A DNA stretch of 64,000 bases from Pontiella desulfatans (GTDB lineage: Bacteria > Verrucomicrobiota > Kiritimatiellia > Kiritimatiellales > Pontiellaceae). The notes under the pieces were generated by a model. It was not told where the DNA came from and searched no databases. It was given only the letters and a program-made list of their open reading frames with translations. Below are positions 34,655-44,877 of this stretch, one piece after another. Each line of letters begins with the position of its first letter. Positions within the stretch are counted from its first letter, which is position 1. The stretch is taken from the NCBI RefSeq assembly GCF_900890425.1, contig NZ_CAAHFG010000002.1, forward strand, positions 682,001 to 746,000. The letters are read 5' to 3'. Both the position numbers and the translations under genes were made by a program.

Positions 34655-35794
34655 TTATCGTTTTCGGTTGTCGGCGATATAGTTGAGCATTTGCTCCCCG
34701 CGCGCCGGGTCCACCTTGGCGAGTTCCTTCGCCTCGCGCTCGGCATCGTTCCACTGCCGCTGCTGGAAATAGGAATAGGAGAGCATGTAGCGCGCATCGG
34801 CATATTTGGGATCCACCTTCAGCGCATTGATGTAGGCCACGGAAGCCTCGCTGTACTTTTTCAGGCTGAAGAGCGCATACCCCAGGTTGTAGTGGGCAAA
34901 CTTCTGGTTCGGATCGGCCTTGATCGCCAGCTCGAACTCGCCGATGGCCGAGTTGAATTTCTGGGCGGTCAGCAACTTCGAGCCTGCGTCCATGTGGCGC
35001 TTGGCGGCCGCGGCATCGGTTTTGGGGGCTGTTGGGGTGCTTTGTCCGCTCAAGCGGGCAATCGCCTGGTTGGCGGCATCCGCGTGAGTTCCCATCGAAC
35101 CGGCTTTTCTAATATACTGGCGGTACCAGTTCAGGGCTTCACTGTGGTTGTTGAGCTTTTGTTCATGAATGACGCCGAGGTTGTAGGCCGCCGGGGCATA
35201 GTCGGGGTAGGCCGAAACCACCTGCTTGAGTCGTTGGACGGCGGTATCGCTGTGGTGTTGGAGTTCGGCAAGCGCAAGGGCATTCTGTCCGGCCGGACTC
35301 TGGGGGTTGGCTTTAACGGCCGCGGTTATGGCCCGCGATGCTCCCGCCCAATCCTGTTTCTGGGCGGAAACCAGGCCCAGCATCGCCAAGGCAACCTGGT
35401 TTTTCGAATCCCCACCGAGCACATTGTTCAAGGCAACCTCGGCTTCGTCGAACCGGCCGGCATGGAACAGGGCAACGCCGAGGTTCAGGTTGGCGCCCGT
35501 CAGCGATTCGGCCAGGATGCACGATTCGTTGAACGCGTGCGCCGCTTCCTCGGTCTTGCCGAGCTCCCACAGAATCAGGCCAAGCTGGTTCCATGCAATG
35601 GATTTCTTCTCGTTGCCGGTCGTTTTACGAATGGCCTTTTCCAGTAGCCCCTGGGCTTTCACCAGCTCGCCGGATTCCCAGGCCGCCAGGGCCTTGTTGT
35701 ATTCCTTTTCGCCCGCCCGTTCGCCGCAACCAATGAACATCAACAGCGCCACCGTCAGGCAGCCTGCCACTAAAACCGATTTTTTATTCTTCAT
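34655..35794 (-). CDS. TPR-repeat lipoprotein
   Basis: 379 aa. The signal peptide ends in a lipobox (LLMFIGCGE). The body consists of tetratricopeptide repeats (AWNQLGLILWELGKTEEAAH, NLNLGVALFHAGRFDEAEVA, AAYNLGVIHEQKLNNHSEAL, HYNLGYALFSLKKYSEASVA and RYMLSYSYFQQRQWNDAERE), with an Ala-rich linker around residue 260. Such proteins scaffold envelope complexes. Its start overlaps the yjbQ stop by ATGA. Confidence 0.88.
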   Translation of the reverse strand: MKNKKSVLVAGCLTVALLMFIGCGERAGEKEYNKALAAWESGELVKAQGLLEKAIRKTTGNEKKSIAWNQLGLILWELGKTEEAAHAFNESCILAESLTGANLNLGVALFHAGRFDEAEVALNNVLGGDSKNQVALAMLGLVSAQKQDWAGASRAITAAVKANPQSPAGQNALALAELQHHSDTAVQRLKQVVSAYPDYAPAAYNLGVIHEQKLNNHSEALNWYRQYIRKAGSMGTHADAANQAIARLSGQSTPTAPKTDAAAAKRHMDAGSKLLTAQKFNSAIGEFELAIKADPNQKFAHYNLGYALFSLKKYSEASVAYINALKVDPKYADARYMLSYSYFQQRQWNDAEREAKELAKVDPARGEQMLNYIADNRKR

Positions 35795-36189
35795 TGCCCG
35801 GAAATTCCTTTAACCCACACCTCTCGGGTGCGCGGTCCGTCAAATTCGCAAAAATAGAGGCTCTGCCAGGTGCCGAGCTGCAGTTTTCCCCCGCTAACAA
35901 TCACTTGCACCGATGAACCCATCAGGCTCGCCTTAACATGCGCCGCCGTGTTGCCCTCGAAATGGCTATAGCCACCGCTCCAGGGCGCCATCCGGTCGAG
36001 CACCAGATCCATATCGGCCGTCACATCGGGGTCGGCATTCTCGTTAATCGTAATCCCCGCCGTCGTGTGCGGAATGAAAACCGTAACAACGCCATCGATA
36101 AGTCCCGCCCCGGAAACAGCTTGCGCCACCTGCTGGTCGATCTTCACAAAGTCCGTCCTGGAACTCGTCTGTACGCTGAATTTTTTCAT
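35791..36189 (-). CDS. yjbQ: YjbQ family protein (UPF0047)
   Basis: 132 aa, the normal family length. Motifs: DGVVTVFIPHTTAGITINEN, GYSHFEGNTAAHVKASLMG and LQLGTWQSLYFCEFDGPRTR. The family binds a metal through conserved His residues and has been linked to weak thiamin-phosphate synthase activity, but its role is not settled. The start at 36189 is chosen by family; a longer open frame runs up to the second palindrome. It is first in a unit with the TPR gene. Confidence 0.92.
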   Translation of the reverse strand: MKKFSVQTSSRTDFVKIDQQVAQAVSGAGLIDGVVTVFIPHTTAGITINENADPDVTADMDLVLDRMAPWSGGYSHFEGNTAAHVKASLMGSSVQVIVSGGKLQLGTWQSLYFCEFDGPRTREVWVKGISGQ

Positions 36190-36270
36190 GAGCTGACACC
36201 ATATCCGAACCCCCGATATTTTGAAGCGGAAAGTTCCCGCCCACCGAAAAAAAGAGATCCCGGCCCGAAA

Positions 36271-36314
36271 GTATATCATCCAACCACCACGATCGTGGTG
36301 GTTGGATGATATAC
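36271..36314. repeat. 44-bp perfect palindrome, copy 2
   Basis: Identical over all 44 bases to 10666-10709, with the dyad centre GATC. It lies between divergent yjbQ and the CNNM gene, 82 bp from the first start and 86 bp from the second. In this position it cannot be the terminator of either neighbour. Confidence 0.95.
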
Positions 36315-36399
36315 CTAGAGGGGTTGAATGGGCGTTTTAAAACTTGGAGGCTTTCATTTGTGTGGGTTCGGGAGTTAAATCCGACGATTCATAACAAGG

Positions 36400-37683
36400 T
36401 TGATTGAGTTGGATATACTTGCAGACCAAATTTTTTCGTTGGCCATCATGGCCGTGTTGCTGTGTTGTTCGGCGTTTTTCTCCGGTACGGAGACCGCGTT
36501 GTTTTCGCTGAGCCGTGAGCAGGTCAAGGAGCTGCGGGCCCATGGGCACCAGGTTGAGCGGCTGCTGGCCTTGCTGTCGGACAATCCCGCCGGGTTGTTG
36601 ATCGCCATCCTGTTCGGTAACCTGGTGGTGAACATTCTCTTTTTCAGCATGAGTGCGGTGCTGTCGCTTGAAATCGGAACCCGCTATGGCGACTGGTGGC
36701 AGGCGGTGGTGGGGATCGTGGTGCTGCTGGTGGTGATCCTTGCGGGCGAGATCCTGCCCAAGGCCATTGGCATCTCCTTCCCGGAGCGGGCCGTACGGCT
36801 GAGCTCGGTGCCGTTGATGGGCTGGTTCCATTTTATGGGTCCGGTGCGGCGCGTGCTGGAGGCGATCACCCGCAAAATGGAACCTTCCACCCAGCACGAT
36901 GAAAAGCTCAATGCCGACGAACTCAAGATGCTGATCGATGCCACCCACCACGATCCCACCTTCGGGAAGCAGGAAAAAGCGATTGTGGAGGATATTGTCA
37001 ACCTGCCCGAAATCCGCGTGCGCGAGCTGATGGTTCCCCGGGTCGAGCAGCTTTTCCGTCGCGCCGATGCGCCGTCGGGCGAGGCCTTGGCGGAGGCGGC
37101 GGAGCAGGAAGTTGATCTGATTCCGATCTATGAGGAGGACGAGGACAACATTGTGGGTGTGGTCGAGGTGCGAGATCTTTTTGTGAACACCGATCCCAGC
37201 CGTTCCCTGGTCTATTTTTCCAACCCGGTTGCCTTTGTTCCGGAGACCAAACGTGCGGATGAAATGCTGCGCGAGTTCCTGGCGGGGGGGCACCGGATGG
37301 TGTGCGTGGTGAATGAATATGGCGGGCTGGCCGGAACCGTTTGCATGGAAGACCTGCTGGAGGAGGTCGTCGGGGAATTCGATGTGCTGGATGTGCCCGC
37401 CATTGAGCAGCTGGGCGTGGCAACCTACCGATTGCCGGGCAATCTCGGCATTCGCGAGTGGCGCAGCCTGTTTGTTGGGTTTTTGCCGGACGAGGCCATG
37501 CGCGACCTCGCTCTCGATACGGTGAGCGGACTGGTGGTTTCCCTGCTCAAGCGGATGCCTGCGGCAGGCGATGTGGCGCGGCTCGGCAACCTGCGCTTCA
37601 CGGTCGAGCAAGTGCGCTCGCGCCGGATCGAGACGGTTCTCCTTGAGCTGGTTCCGGAGGAGAACGGGGGGACGGCCCAATGA
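36400..37683 (+). CDS. CNNM/CorC-type membrane protein with CBS domains, paralogue 1
   Basis: 427 aa, starting at TTG 36400 (TTG 36409 fits the AAGG spacing better; no ATG is suitable). The DUF21/CNNM TM domain (CSAFFSGTETALFSLSREQV, ILAGEILPKAIGISFPERA) is followed by a CBS pair (VRELMVPRVEQLF, GVVEVRDLFVN, MVCVVNEYGGLAGTVCMEDL) and a C-terminal CorC/HlyC domain (TYRLPGNLGIREW). The family handles Mg2+ or related divalent cations. It overlaps paralogue 2 by ATGA. Confidence 0.9.
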   Translation: MIELDILADQIFSLAIMAVLLCCSAFFSGTETALFSLSREQVKELRAHGHQVERLLALLSDNPAGLLIAILFGNLVVNILFFSMSAVLSLEIGTRYGDWWQAVVGIVVLLVVILAGEILPKAIGISFPERAVRLSSVPLMGWFHFMGPVRRVLEAITRKMEPSTQHDEKLNADELKMLIDATHHDPTFGKQEKAIVEDIVNLPEIRVRELMVPRVEQLFRRADAPSGEALAEAAEQEVDLIPIYEEDEDNIVGVVEVRDLFVNTDPSRSLVYFSNPVAFVPETKRADEMLREFLAGGHRMVCVVNEYGGLAGTVCMEDLLEEVVGEFDVLDVPAIEQLGVATYRLPGNLGIREWRSLFVGFLPDEAMRDLALDTVSGLVVSLLKRMPAAGDVARLGNLRFTVEQVRSRRIETVLLELVPEENGGTAQ

Positions 37684-38669
37684 CTGACGCCTTGATTATC
37701 ATTGTGGCGGGTTTTCTTTTTTCGGCACTGTTTTCCGGCATTGAAACCGGAAGCTATATGCTGAACCGCATCCGCCTGCGCAAGTATGAGCGCGAGCAAC
37801 GGCCCTCGGCGCGGATGCTGGCTTCGGTGCTGCGCTATCCCTATATTTTCATCTACACCGTGCTCATTGGAAACAATGTCGCGGTCTACATGGTGTCGAA
37901 ATCCGTGACCGACCTCTATCTGGCGACGGGGCTGGACGCAGGCCATATGTTGCTGGGCTTCATCCCCTGGAATGCCGAGACCGCCGCCACGCTGACCCTG
38001 ATGCTGCCGCTGTTCCTGCTGGCCGAGGTGGGCCCCAAGAACCTGTTTCACAAGAAGGCCGACGTGCTGATGTACCGGTTCGCCCCGCTCATGCAGTTGC
38101 TGGTTTGGCTTTTGTGGCCGATTACCTGGTTGCTCAAGCAGTTGTTCAAGATGTTGACCCACGGAAGCTCCAGCTCTGCCGGGCGCGAGCTGCACCGCCT
38201 TTCACCGGATGCGCTGCGCGAATATTTCTCCACCGGGGAAAAGGAGGGCGTCATCTCCTCCGACCAAAACCGCATGATGGACAACGTTTCCTCCATGCAC
38301 GAGGTGCCCATCCGCACGCTGATGACCCCGTTCCGGAAGGTGCCCACCCTGCCGGACACGGCGACGGTTTCCGATTTTAAGCAGCTCGTTGCCCAGCGGG
38401 AGACCGGCTATGCCATTCTCATGCACAAGCATACCGTCGTCGGGTTCGTTTCGCTCTTTACCGTGGTGAACCGCAAGCTCGACGATGCGGCTCCGCTGAA
38501 GCCGTATGCCGGGAGCGTGCTCAAGTTGCAGGAGAGCCACAACCTCAAGTCCGCTTTCTACCGCCTGCGCCGCAACCCGCGCCACAGCGCCGTCATCACC
38601 GATGCCCTGCACCATCCCGTCGGCTTTATCCAGTTGGAGGACATCGCCCGCTACATCGCGAAGAAATAG
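37680..38669 (+). CDS. CNNM-type membrane protein with CBS domains, paralogue 2
   Basis: 329 aa, a shorter relative of the upstream protein. The CNNM domain is visible (FSALFSGIETGSYMLNRIRL, LFLLAEVGPKNLFHKKADVL), followed by a CBS pair (IRTLMTPFRKVPTLPDTATV, AILMHKHTVVGFVSLFTVV, HSAVITDALHHPVGFIQLED) and no C-terminal CorC domain. Tandem translationally coupled genes suggest a heterodimer; that is inference. Confidence 0.88.
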   Translation: MTDALIIIVAGFLFSALFSGIETGSYMLNRIRLRKYEREQRPSARMLASVLRYPYIFIYTVLIGNNVAVYMVSKSVTDLYLATGLDAGHMLLGFIPWNAETAATLTLMLPLFLLAEVGPKNLFHKKADVLMYRFAPLMQLLVWLLWPITWLLKQLFKMLTHGSSSSAGRELHRLSPDALREYFSTGEKEGVISSDQNRMMDNVSSMHEVPIRTLMTPFRKVPTLPDTATVSDFKQLVAQRETGYAILMHKHTVVGFVSLFTVVNRKLDDAAPLKPYAGSVLKLQESHNLKSAFYRLRRNPRHSAVITDALHHPVGFIQLEDIARYIAKK

Positions 38670-38678
38670 ACCGAAGCG

Positions 38679-39446
38679 TCATGGTTGCGATAGGTTTTCA
38701 ATGGGCAACCATTCGAGGACGCGTTGGATGGAGGCGTCCCAGTAGTCCCATTTGTGGTCGGCGGCGGATTCCTCGTAGGTGAGGCGGAGGCCCTTTTCCG
38801 CCGCGAGATCGCGGAAGGTGAGGGAGTCCTGGTAGAGGAAATCCTCGGTGCCGCAGCAGGCATAGAATTTGGTGTCGGGAATCCCGTCCAGGTTTTTGAG
38901 TTGGTGGATCAGGTCGTTTCCTGAGCCGGGAATGTTTTGCATGGCGCCGAACACGGCCTGGAAGGTGCGCCGCCGGCAGTCGTCCCATTCGTCGTTGATA
39001 TGCGAGGCGAGGTCGAGCGCACCGGAGAGCGAGGCGGCGGCCGCGTATTGGCCAGGGCAGTTGAGGGCGAGCTTGAAGGCCCCGTACCCGCCCATCGAAA
39101 TGCCGGCCACGAAGGTTTTTTTCGGATCGTCGGACACCTTGAACCAGCGCTTGACCAGCATGGGGAGCTCTTCCGAAAAGAATTCCCAATAGTTGGAGCC
39201 ATGGTGCATGTCGCAGTAGAAACTCTTGTAGGCGTCCGGCATGACGATGGCGAGGTTGTAGCGGTTGGCATAGCGCTCGATCGAGGTGCGCCGGCACCAG
39301 ATGGTGTTGTCGTCGGACAAACCGTGCAGCAGGTAGAGCACGGCGGGCGGCTCCTTCCAGGCTTCCGGATGTTCCGGCAGGATCAGGTTGGCGCCGAGCG
39401 AAAGCCCGAGCACCTGCGAGTCGAAGTTGGTTTCCAGTAAGGCCAT
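38679..39446 (-). CDS. Alpha/beta-hydrolase esterase (PF00756 family)
   Basis: 255 aa without a signal peptide. The catalytic set is visible: Ser in FVAGISMGGYGAFKLAL, Asp in ACCGTEDFLY and His in ESAADHKWDYWD. An early LYLLHGLSDDNTIWCRRTSI fits the family, which includes S-formylglutathione hydrolase and acetyl-xylan or feruloyl esterases. The substrate is open; given the polysaccharide-related genes around, sugar deacylation is possible. It converges on the CNNM genes with a 9-nt gap. Confidence 0.88.
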   Translation of the reverse strand: MALLETNFDSQVLGLSLGANLILPEHPEAWKEPPAVLYLLHGLSDDNTIWCRRTSIERYANRYNLAIVMPDAYKSFYCDMHHGSNYWEFFSEELPMLVKRWFKVSDDPKKTFVAGISMGGYGAFKLALNCPGQYAAAASLSGALDLASHINDEWDDCRRRTFQAVFGAMQNIPGSGNDLIHQLKNLDGIPDTKFYACCGTEDFLYQDSLTFRDLAAEKGLRLTYEESAADHKWDYWDASIQRVLEWLPIENLSQP

Positions 39447-39484
39447 GGGTTGTTTGCGGTTTCTATGTTAAGGTTTCGCGTTTC

Positions 39485-40489
39485 CTACAGCGTTTGTTCC
39501 CCTGCGTCCGATTGGCGGATGGCCACCAGCGTGTCCCCAAGGTTCAGTTTGGTTTGGGGGCCGGGGTCGAACGCGGTGGTGCCATCGCGGTGCTTAACGG
39601 CAATCACCATCGAACCCAGCGTCTGGCGGACGCGTGCTTCGGACAACGTTTTGCCGAGCATGTCGCTATCTTCTTCGATGGAGTGCTCGAATACCTGGAG
39701 GGCGATGCTCTTGTCGGTCGTCACCAGCTCGATCAGGTCGACCACCGAGGGGCGGGTGAGCAACTGGGCAATCTGGTTGGCGCCGGTCGAGATGGGCGAA
39801 ACGACGCGGTGCGCCCCGGCCTTGCGGAATTTGCGGGAGTTGTCGGGGTCGTGCACGCGGGCGATCACGCGCAGGTTGCGGCACAGTCCACTGGCGGTCA
39901 GGGTCAGGAAAAGGTTTTCGGCATCGGAGTCGAGCGCGGCCACGAGCGCATCGGCCTCGCAGATCTGGGCCGCCTCGAGCGTCTCCTCCTCGGTGGCGTC
40001 GCCGGGAATGTGCGGGATCCCCAGTTCCAGCATGCGCTTGACCACCTCCTCGTTTTCCTCGATGACGACGAAAGGCTTGTTGGCCGCCTGCAGCTCGGCG
40101 ACGACGCGCATGCCGGTGCGGCCGTAGCCGCAGATGATGGCATGTTGTTTCATTTGGGCGATTTTCTTCATCATGGTTCTTCTCCCGAAAACGTTGGTGA
40201 TGCTGCGCTGGAACATGAATTCGGCCAGGCGGGTCAGGCAATAGGCCATCACGCCGACTCCGCCGAAGATCAATAGCGAGGTGAACAGCCGACCGGCGTC
40301 CGATAGGGGGTGGACTTCCATGATGCCAACGGTTGAGACGGTTATGACCGTCATGTAGAAACTGTCGAGCCAATTCCATCCCTCGATCATCCGGTAGCCC
40401 ATGGTGCCGAAGAACAAGACCAGGGCAATGCCAATGATCCCTTTGCGGAGACCGGAAGCGAGTTGCTCATTGATAACTTGGAACCTCAT
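39485..40489 (-). CDS. Potassium channel-like protein with TrkA-N/TrkA-C domains
   Basis: 334 aa. Two TM segments flank a pore helix (WNWLDSFYMTVITVSTVGIM). The selectivity filter reads T53-V-G-I-M-E58 instead of TVGYGD, so ion preference may differ. The cytosolic RCK part has a Rossmann motif (AIICGYGRTGMRVVAELQAA) and, at the end, a TrkA-C domain (LGSMVIAVKHRDGTTAFDPG). Ligand-gated K+ flux is the family role. Confidence 0.88.
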   Translation of the reverse strand: MRFQVINEQLASGLRKGIIGIALVLFFGTMGYRMIEGWNWLDSFYMTVITVSTVGIMEVHPLSDAGRLFTSLLIFGGVGVMAYCLTRLAEFMFQRSITNVFGRRTMMKKIAQMKQHAIICGYGRTGMRVVAELQAANKPFVVIEENEEVVKRMLELGIPHIPGDATEEETLEAAQICEADALVAALDSDAENLFLTLTASGLCRNLRVIARVHDPDNSRKFRKAGAHRVVSPISTGANQIAQLLTRPSVVDLIELVTTDKSIALQVFEHSIEEDSDMLGKTLSEARVRQTLGSMVIAVKHRDGTTAFDPGPQTKLNLGDTLVAIRQSDAGEQTL

Positions 40490-40563
40490 GTGCGCCAGTA
40501 AAACGGATTGAATCGGCTCTTTCCAAACCTAAATGCTTTTTAGTAGCTTGTCTGCGAGGTTTT

Positions 40564-41541
40564 ATGCATCCATTTACCAGAAAGCTGTTTCTCTACCACG
40601 TTGTCCTTCTTGCAGGATGCAGTAGTACGAAAAACGCAGAAGCCAAGTCGCCCACGGGCACGGTTTCGCTCCATTATGTCGCACGTTTGTATACGATGCG
40701 CATTTCGATGTCCGGCAAGAACGTGGTGTTGAAAAACAAATACAACACCGTCGAAATCGAGACCAACAGCCGCCGCGCGTGGATCAACGGCATCATGGTT
40801 TGGCTGCACCACCCCTGCCGTCAATACGGCAAGGAGTGGGCCATCCGCGAGGTCGATTTCAAGCAGGGGATCGACTGCATCATGCGTTCCTATGCCTATC
40901 TGGACAAACGCACGCCGAAGATGGTGGTGCTCGACCCCGGCCACGGGGGCAGCGATCCCGGCGCAACCGGAAGCCGGAAAAAGATCGACGAAAAGCAAGT
41001 TGTGCTTTCGATTGCCATGCGGGTCAAGGCGCATCTCGAAGCCAAGAAGATCCTGGTTCGCATGACGCGCTCGTCCGACACCTATCCCTCGCTTCCGGCC
41101 CGGACCGACCATGCCTACAAGGTCGGCGCCGACCTTTTCGTGAGTATCCATTGCAACGCGGCCGGCGATTCCTCCGCCAGCGGGGTCGAAACCTTTGTGA
41201 TGACCGTTGCCGGGGCCGATTCGAGCAACCATTACGGCCAGCCCGGCGACAAGTTCGAGATGAAAAACAACCGGTTCGATGCCGCCAATGCGGTACTCGG
41301 CTTCTCCGTGCATGGCAATCTCGTCAAGCATACCAAGCGTTCCGACCGCGGTCTGCGGCGCGCCCGGTTGGCGGTGCTCAAGAATGCGCCGTGCCCGGCC
41401 GCGCTGGTGGAATGCGGTTTTCTTTCGAATCCCGACGAGGAGGCCCTGCTGGCTTCGAGCAACTATCGCGAGGCCGCCGCACGCGGAATCTCCAGCGGCA
41501 TCCTCGGCTACTTCACGCTCGTCAAACGGGCGCGGAAATAG
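40564..41541 (+). CDS. N-acetylmuramoyl-L-alanine amidase, lipoprotein
   Basis: 325 aa. The signal peptide ends in a lipobox (VVLLAGCSS). An AMIN or copper-amine-oxidase-like N-terminal domain (about 35-115, GKNVVLKNKYNTVEIET) precedes the amidase_3 domain. Zinc ligands and catalytic Glu are visible: H in VVLDPGHGGSDPGA, E in IDEKQVVLSIAMRV, H in LFVSIHCNAAGD, E in AALVECGFLSNPDEE. It removes stem peptides from MurNAc, probably from the periplasmic side of the outer membrane. Confidence 0.92.
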   Translation: MHPFTRKLFLYHVVLLAGCSSTKNAEAKSPTGTVSLHYVARLYTMRISMSGKNVVLKNKYNTVEIETNSRRAWINGIMVWLHHPCRQYGKEWAIREVDFKQGIDCIMRSYAYLDKRTPKMVVLDPGHGGSDPGATGSRKKIDEKQVVLSIAMRVKAHLEAKKILVRMTRSSDTYPSLPARTDHAYKVGADLFVSIHCNAAGDSSASGVETFVMTVAGADSSNHYGQPGDKFEMKNNRFDAANAVLGFSVHGNLVKHTKRSDRGLRRARLAVLKNAPCPAALVECGFLSNPDEEALLASSNYREAAARGISSGILGYFTLVKRARK

Positions 41542-41587
41542 GTTTTTGCCCGTTCAGGCTTGCAACCGTTCCCCGTTCGGGTAGCGT

Positions 41588-41680
41588 GCAACCTTGTTCG
41601 CTAGGGGAGTCGGCGGTGCCGACTGAGATTCCAACCCTTGGAACCTGTGCGGGTTATGCCGCGAAGGGAAGCGAGGTTGC
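41588..41680 (+). ncRNA. TPP riboswitch (THI element)
   Basis: The THI-box core is readable: CTAGGGGAGTCGGC, GCCGACTGAGATTCCAA, then CCCTTGGAACCTGTGCGGGT with TATGCCGCGAAGGGAAGC. The outer stem is GCAACCT with AGGTTGC. It sits about 60 bp upstream of thiC, so thiamine pyrophosphate should repress thiC. Confidence 0.95.
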
Positions 41681-41719
41681 CCTCCTTCATGTTTCCGTTT
41701 GCGAACAATTAACGATTAA

Positions 41720-43351
<1,632 letters not shown>

Positions 43352-43432
43352 GGTTCGTCGGCATCCGATCGTCGATCTTCCTGAGTGCCGCCGGAGTCCC
43401 GCTTCAAGCCTCGGTCGCCTTGTTGCGTTCGC

Positions 43433-43460
43433 TTGACTCGCATTTCGATATGCTTATAGT
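43433..43460 (+). promoter_or_regulatory. Predicted pgk promoter
   Basis: TTGACT (43433-43438), a 16-base spacer and TATAGT (43455-43460). The leader to pgk at 43604 is about 135 nt and contains three short hairpins: GCCGC/GCGGC (43484-43499), CGGTTATCGG/CCGATAACCG (43499-43547), and GGAGCTG/CAGCTCC at about 43568-43586 just before AAAGGAG. Whether these act in regulation is unknown. Confidence 0.6.
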
Positions 43461-43603
43461 CAACGGCTTATTTTGAAGGACGGGCCGCTTTTGCGCGGCG
43501 GTTATCGGTTCCGAGTTATGGGTTATCAGGCTATTCCCCGATAACCGACAGCTAACAACTAAAAACCGGAGCTGCACTGCAGCTCCTCTAAAGGAGTTAA
43601 TTC

Positions 43604-44803
43604 ATGAATAAAATGACGATCCAAGACCTGGATGTTCAGGGCAAGCGTGTGCTGATGCGCGTTGATTTCAATGTGCCGGTGAAAGATGGCGTGGTTGGCG
43701 ACGACACCCGTATCGTCGCGGCTCTGCCTTCCATTAATTATGTGCTGGAAAACGGCGGTTCGCTCATCCTGATGAGCCACTGCGGACGTCCGAAAGGCGA
43801 AAAGAACATGGAGTTCACCCTCAAGCCGGCGGCCGACCGCCTGGCCGAGCTGGTTGACGCCAAGGTTACGCTTGCCCCCGACGTGATCGGCGACGAAGTC
43901 AAAGCCCTGGTTGAAGCGTTGCCGGCCGGCGAAATCCTCGTGCTCGAAAACGTTCGCTTCTACAAGGAGGAAGAGGGCAAGGGTTGCACGGCCGAAGAGC
44001 AGGAGGCTTTTGCCAAGGAGCTCGCTTCCTACGGCGACGTTTATGTTTCCGACGCCTTCGGCACGGCGCACCGCGCGCATGCCTCCATGGCCGTCGTCAC
44101 CAAATACATCGACCAGTGCGCCGCCGGGTTCCTGCTCTCCAAGGAAATCGAATATCTCGGCAAAACCCTCGAAGCCCCGGAAAAGCCGTTCGTGGCCATT
44201 ATTGGCGGCGCCAAGATTTCCGGCAAGATCGATGTGGTCATCAACCTGATGGACAAGTGCGACAAGATTCTCATCGGCGGCGGCATGGCCTACACGTTCT
44301 ACAAGGCGATGGGCAAGCAAATCGGTGGATCGCTGGTGGAAGACGATAAGGTCGAGCTCGCGGCGCAGATCCTCAAGCAGGCCGAAGAGAAGGGGGTTGA
44401 ACTGCTCCTTCCGATCGATAACACGGTGGCCGACGCGTTCTCCGCCGAGGCCAACGTCAAGGTGGTCGGCGACTCGATCGAAGACGGCTGGATGGCCCTG
44501 GACATCGGCCCGAAAACCATCGAGCTCTACTGCGATGCCGTTGCCAATGCCAAGACCGTGGTTTGGAACGGCCCGATGGGCTGCTTCGAAATGGCGCCGT
44601 TCGCGGCGGGAACCTTCTCCGTTTGCGAAGCCGTTGCGAAGTCCGACAGCATCAGCATCATCGGTGGTGGCGACAGCGTTGCCGCGGTCAACCTGTCCGG
44701 CGTTGCGGATCAGATGAGCCACGTTTCCACCGGCGGTGGCGCTTCCCTCGAATTCATGGAAGGCAAGCAGCTCCCCGGCATCGTTGCCCTGACCGATAAA
44801 TAA
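43604..44803 (+). CDS. pgk: Phosphoglycerate kinase
   Basis: 399 aa, the standard length. It makes ATP and 3-phosphoglycerate in glycolysis. Motifs: GKRVLMRVDFNVPVKDGVVG, LMSHCGRPKGEKN, ADRLAELVDAKV, LENVRFYKEEEG, VSDAFGTAHRAHASM, AIIGGAKISGKIDVV and the C-terminal SIIGGGDSVAAVNL with STGGGASLEFMEGK. ATG 43604 has AAAGGAG upstream. Promoter and terminator on both sides make it a single-gene unit. Confidence 0.98.
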   Translation: MNKMTIQDLDVQGKRVLMRVDFNVPVKDGVVGDDTRIVAALPSINYVLENGGSLILMSHCGRPKGEKNMEFTLKPAADRLAELVDAKVTLAPDVIGDEVKALVEALPAGEILVLENVRFYKEEEGKGCTAEEQEAFAKELASYGDVYVSDAFGTAHRAHASMAVVTKYIDQCAAGFLLSKEIEYLGKTLEAPEKPFVAIIGGAKISGKIDVVINLMDKCDKILIGGGMAYTFYKAMGKQIGGSLVEDDKVELAAQILKQAEEKGVELLLPIDNTVADAFSAEANVKVVGDSIEDGWMALDIGPKTIELYCDAVANAKTVVWNGPMGCFEMAPFAAGTFSVCEAVAKSDSISIIGGGDSVAAVNLSGVADQMSHVSTGGGASLEFMEGKQLPGIVALTDK

Positions 44804-44824
44804 CCGGTCCTTGCAACGGCAATA

Positions 44825-44863
44825 AAAAATGCGCCATCCCCGAGGGGAGGCGCATTTTTTTTT
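44825..44863. terminator. Bidirectional terminator between pgk and the lipoprotein gene
   Basis: AAAAATGCGCC (44825-44835) pairs with GGCGCATTTTT (44849-44859), with a T-run to 44863 for pgk and an A-run on the left that serves the convergent minus-strand gene ending at 44878. Confidence 0.88.
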
Positions 44864-44877
44864 GGGGGCGTTTCCGT

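Noticed and set aside
36190-36399. Palindrome copy 2 as an intrinsic terminator
   Set aside because: It lies between divergent genes, with no transcript to end, and has no T-tract on either strand.
43352-43603. Riboswitch in the pgk leader
   Set aside because: Three short hairpins are present, but none matches a known aptamer core.
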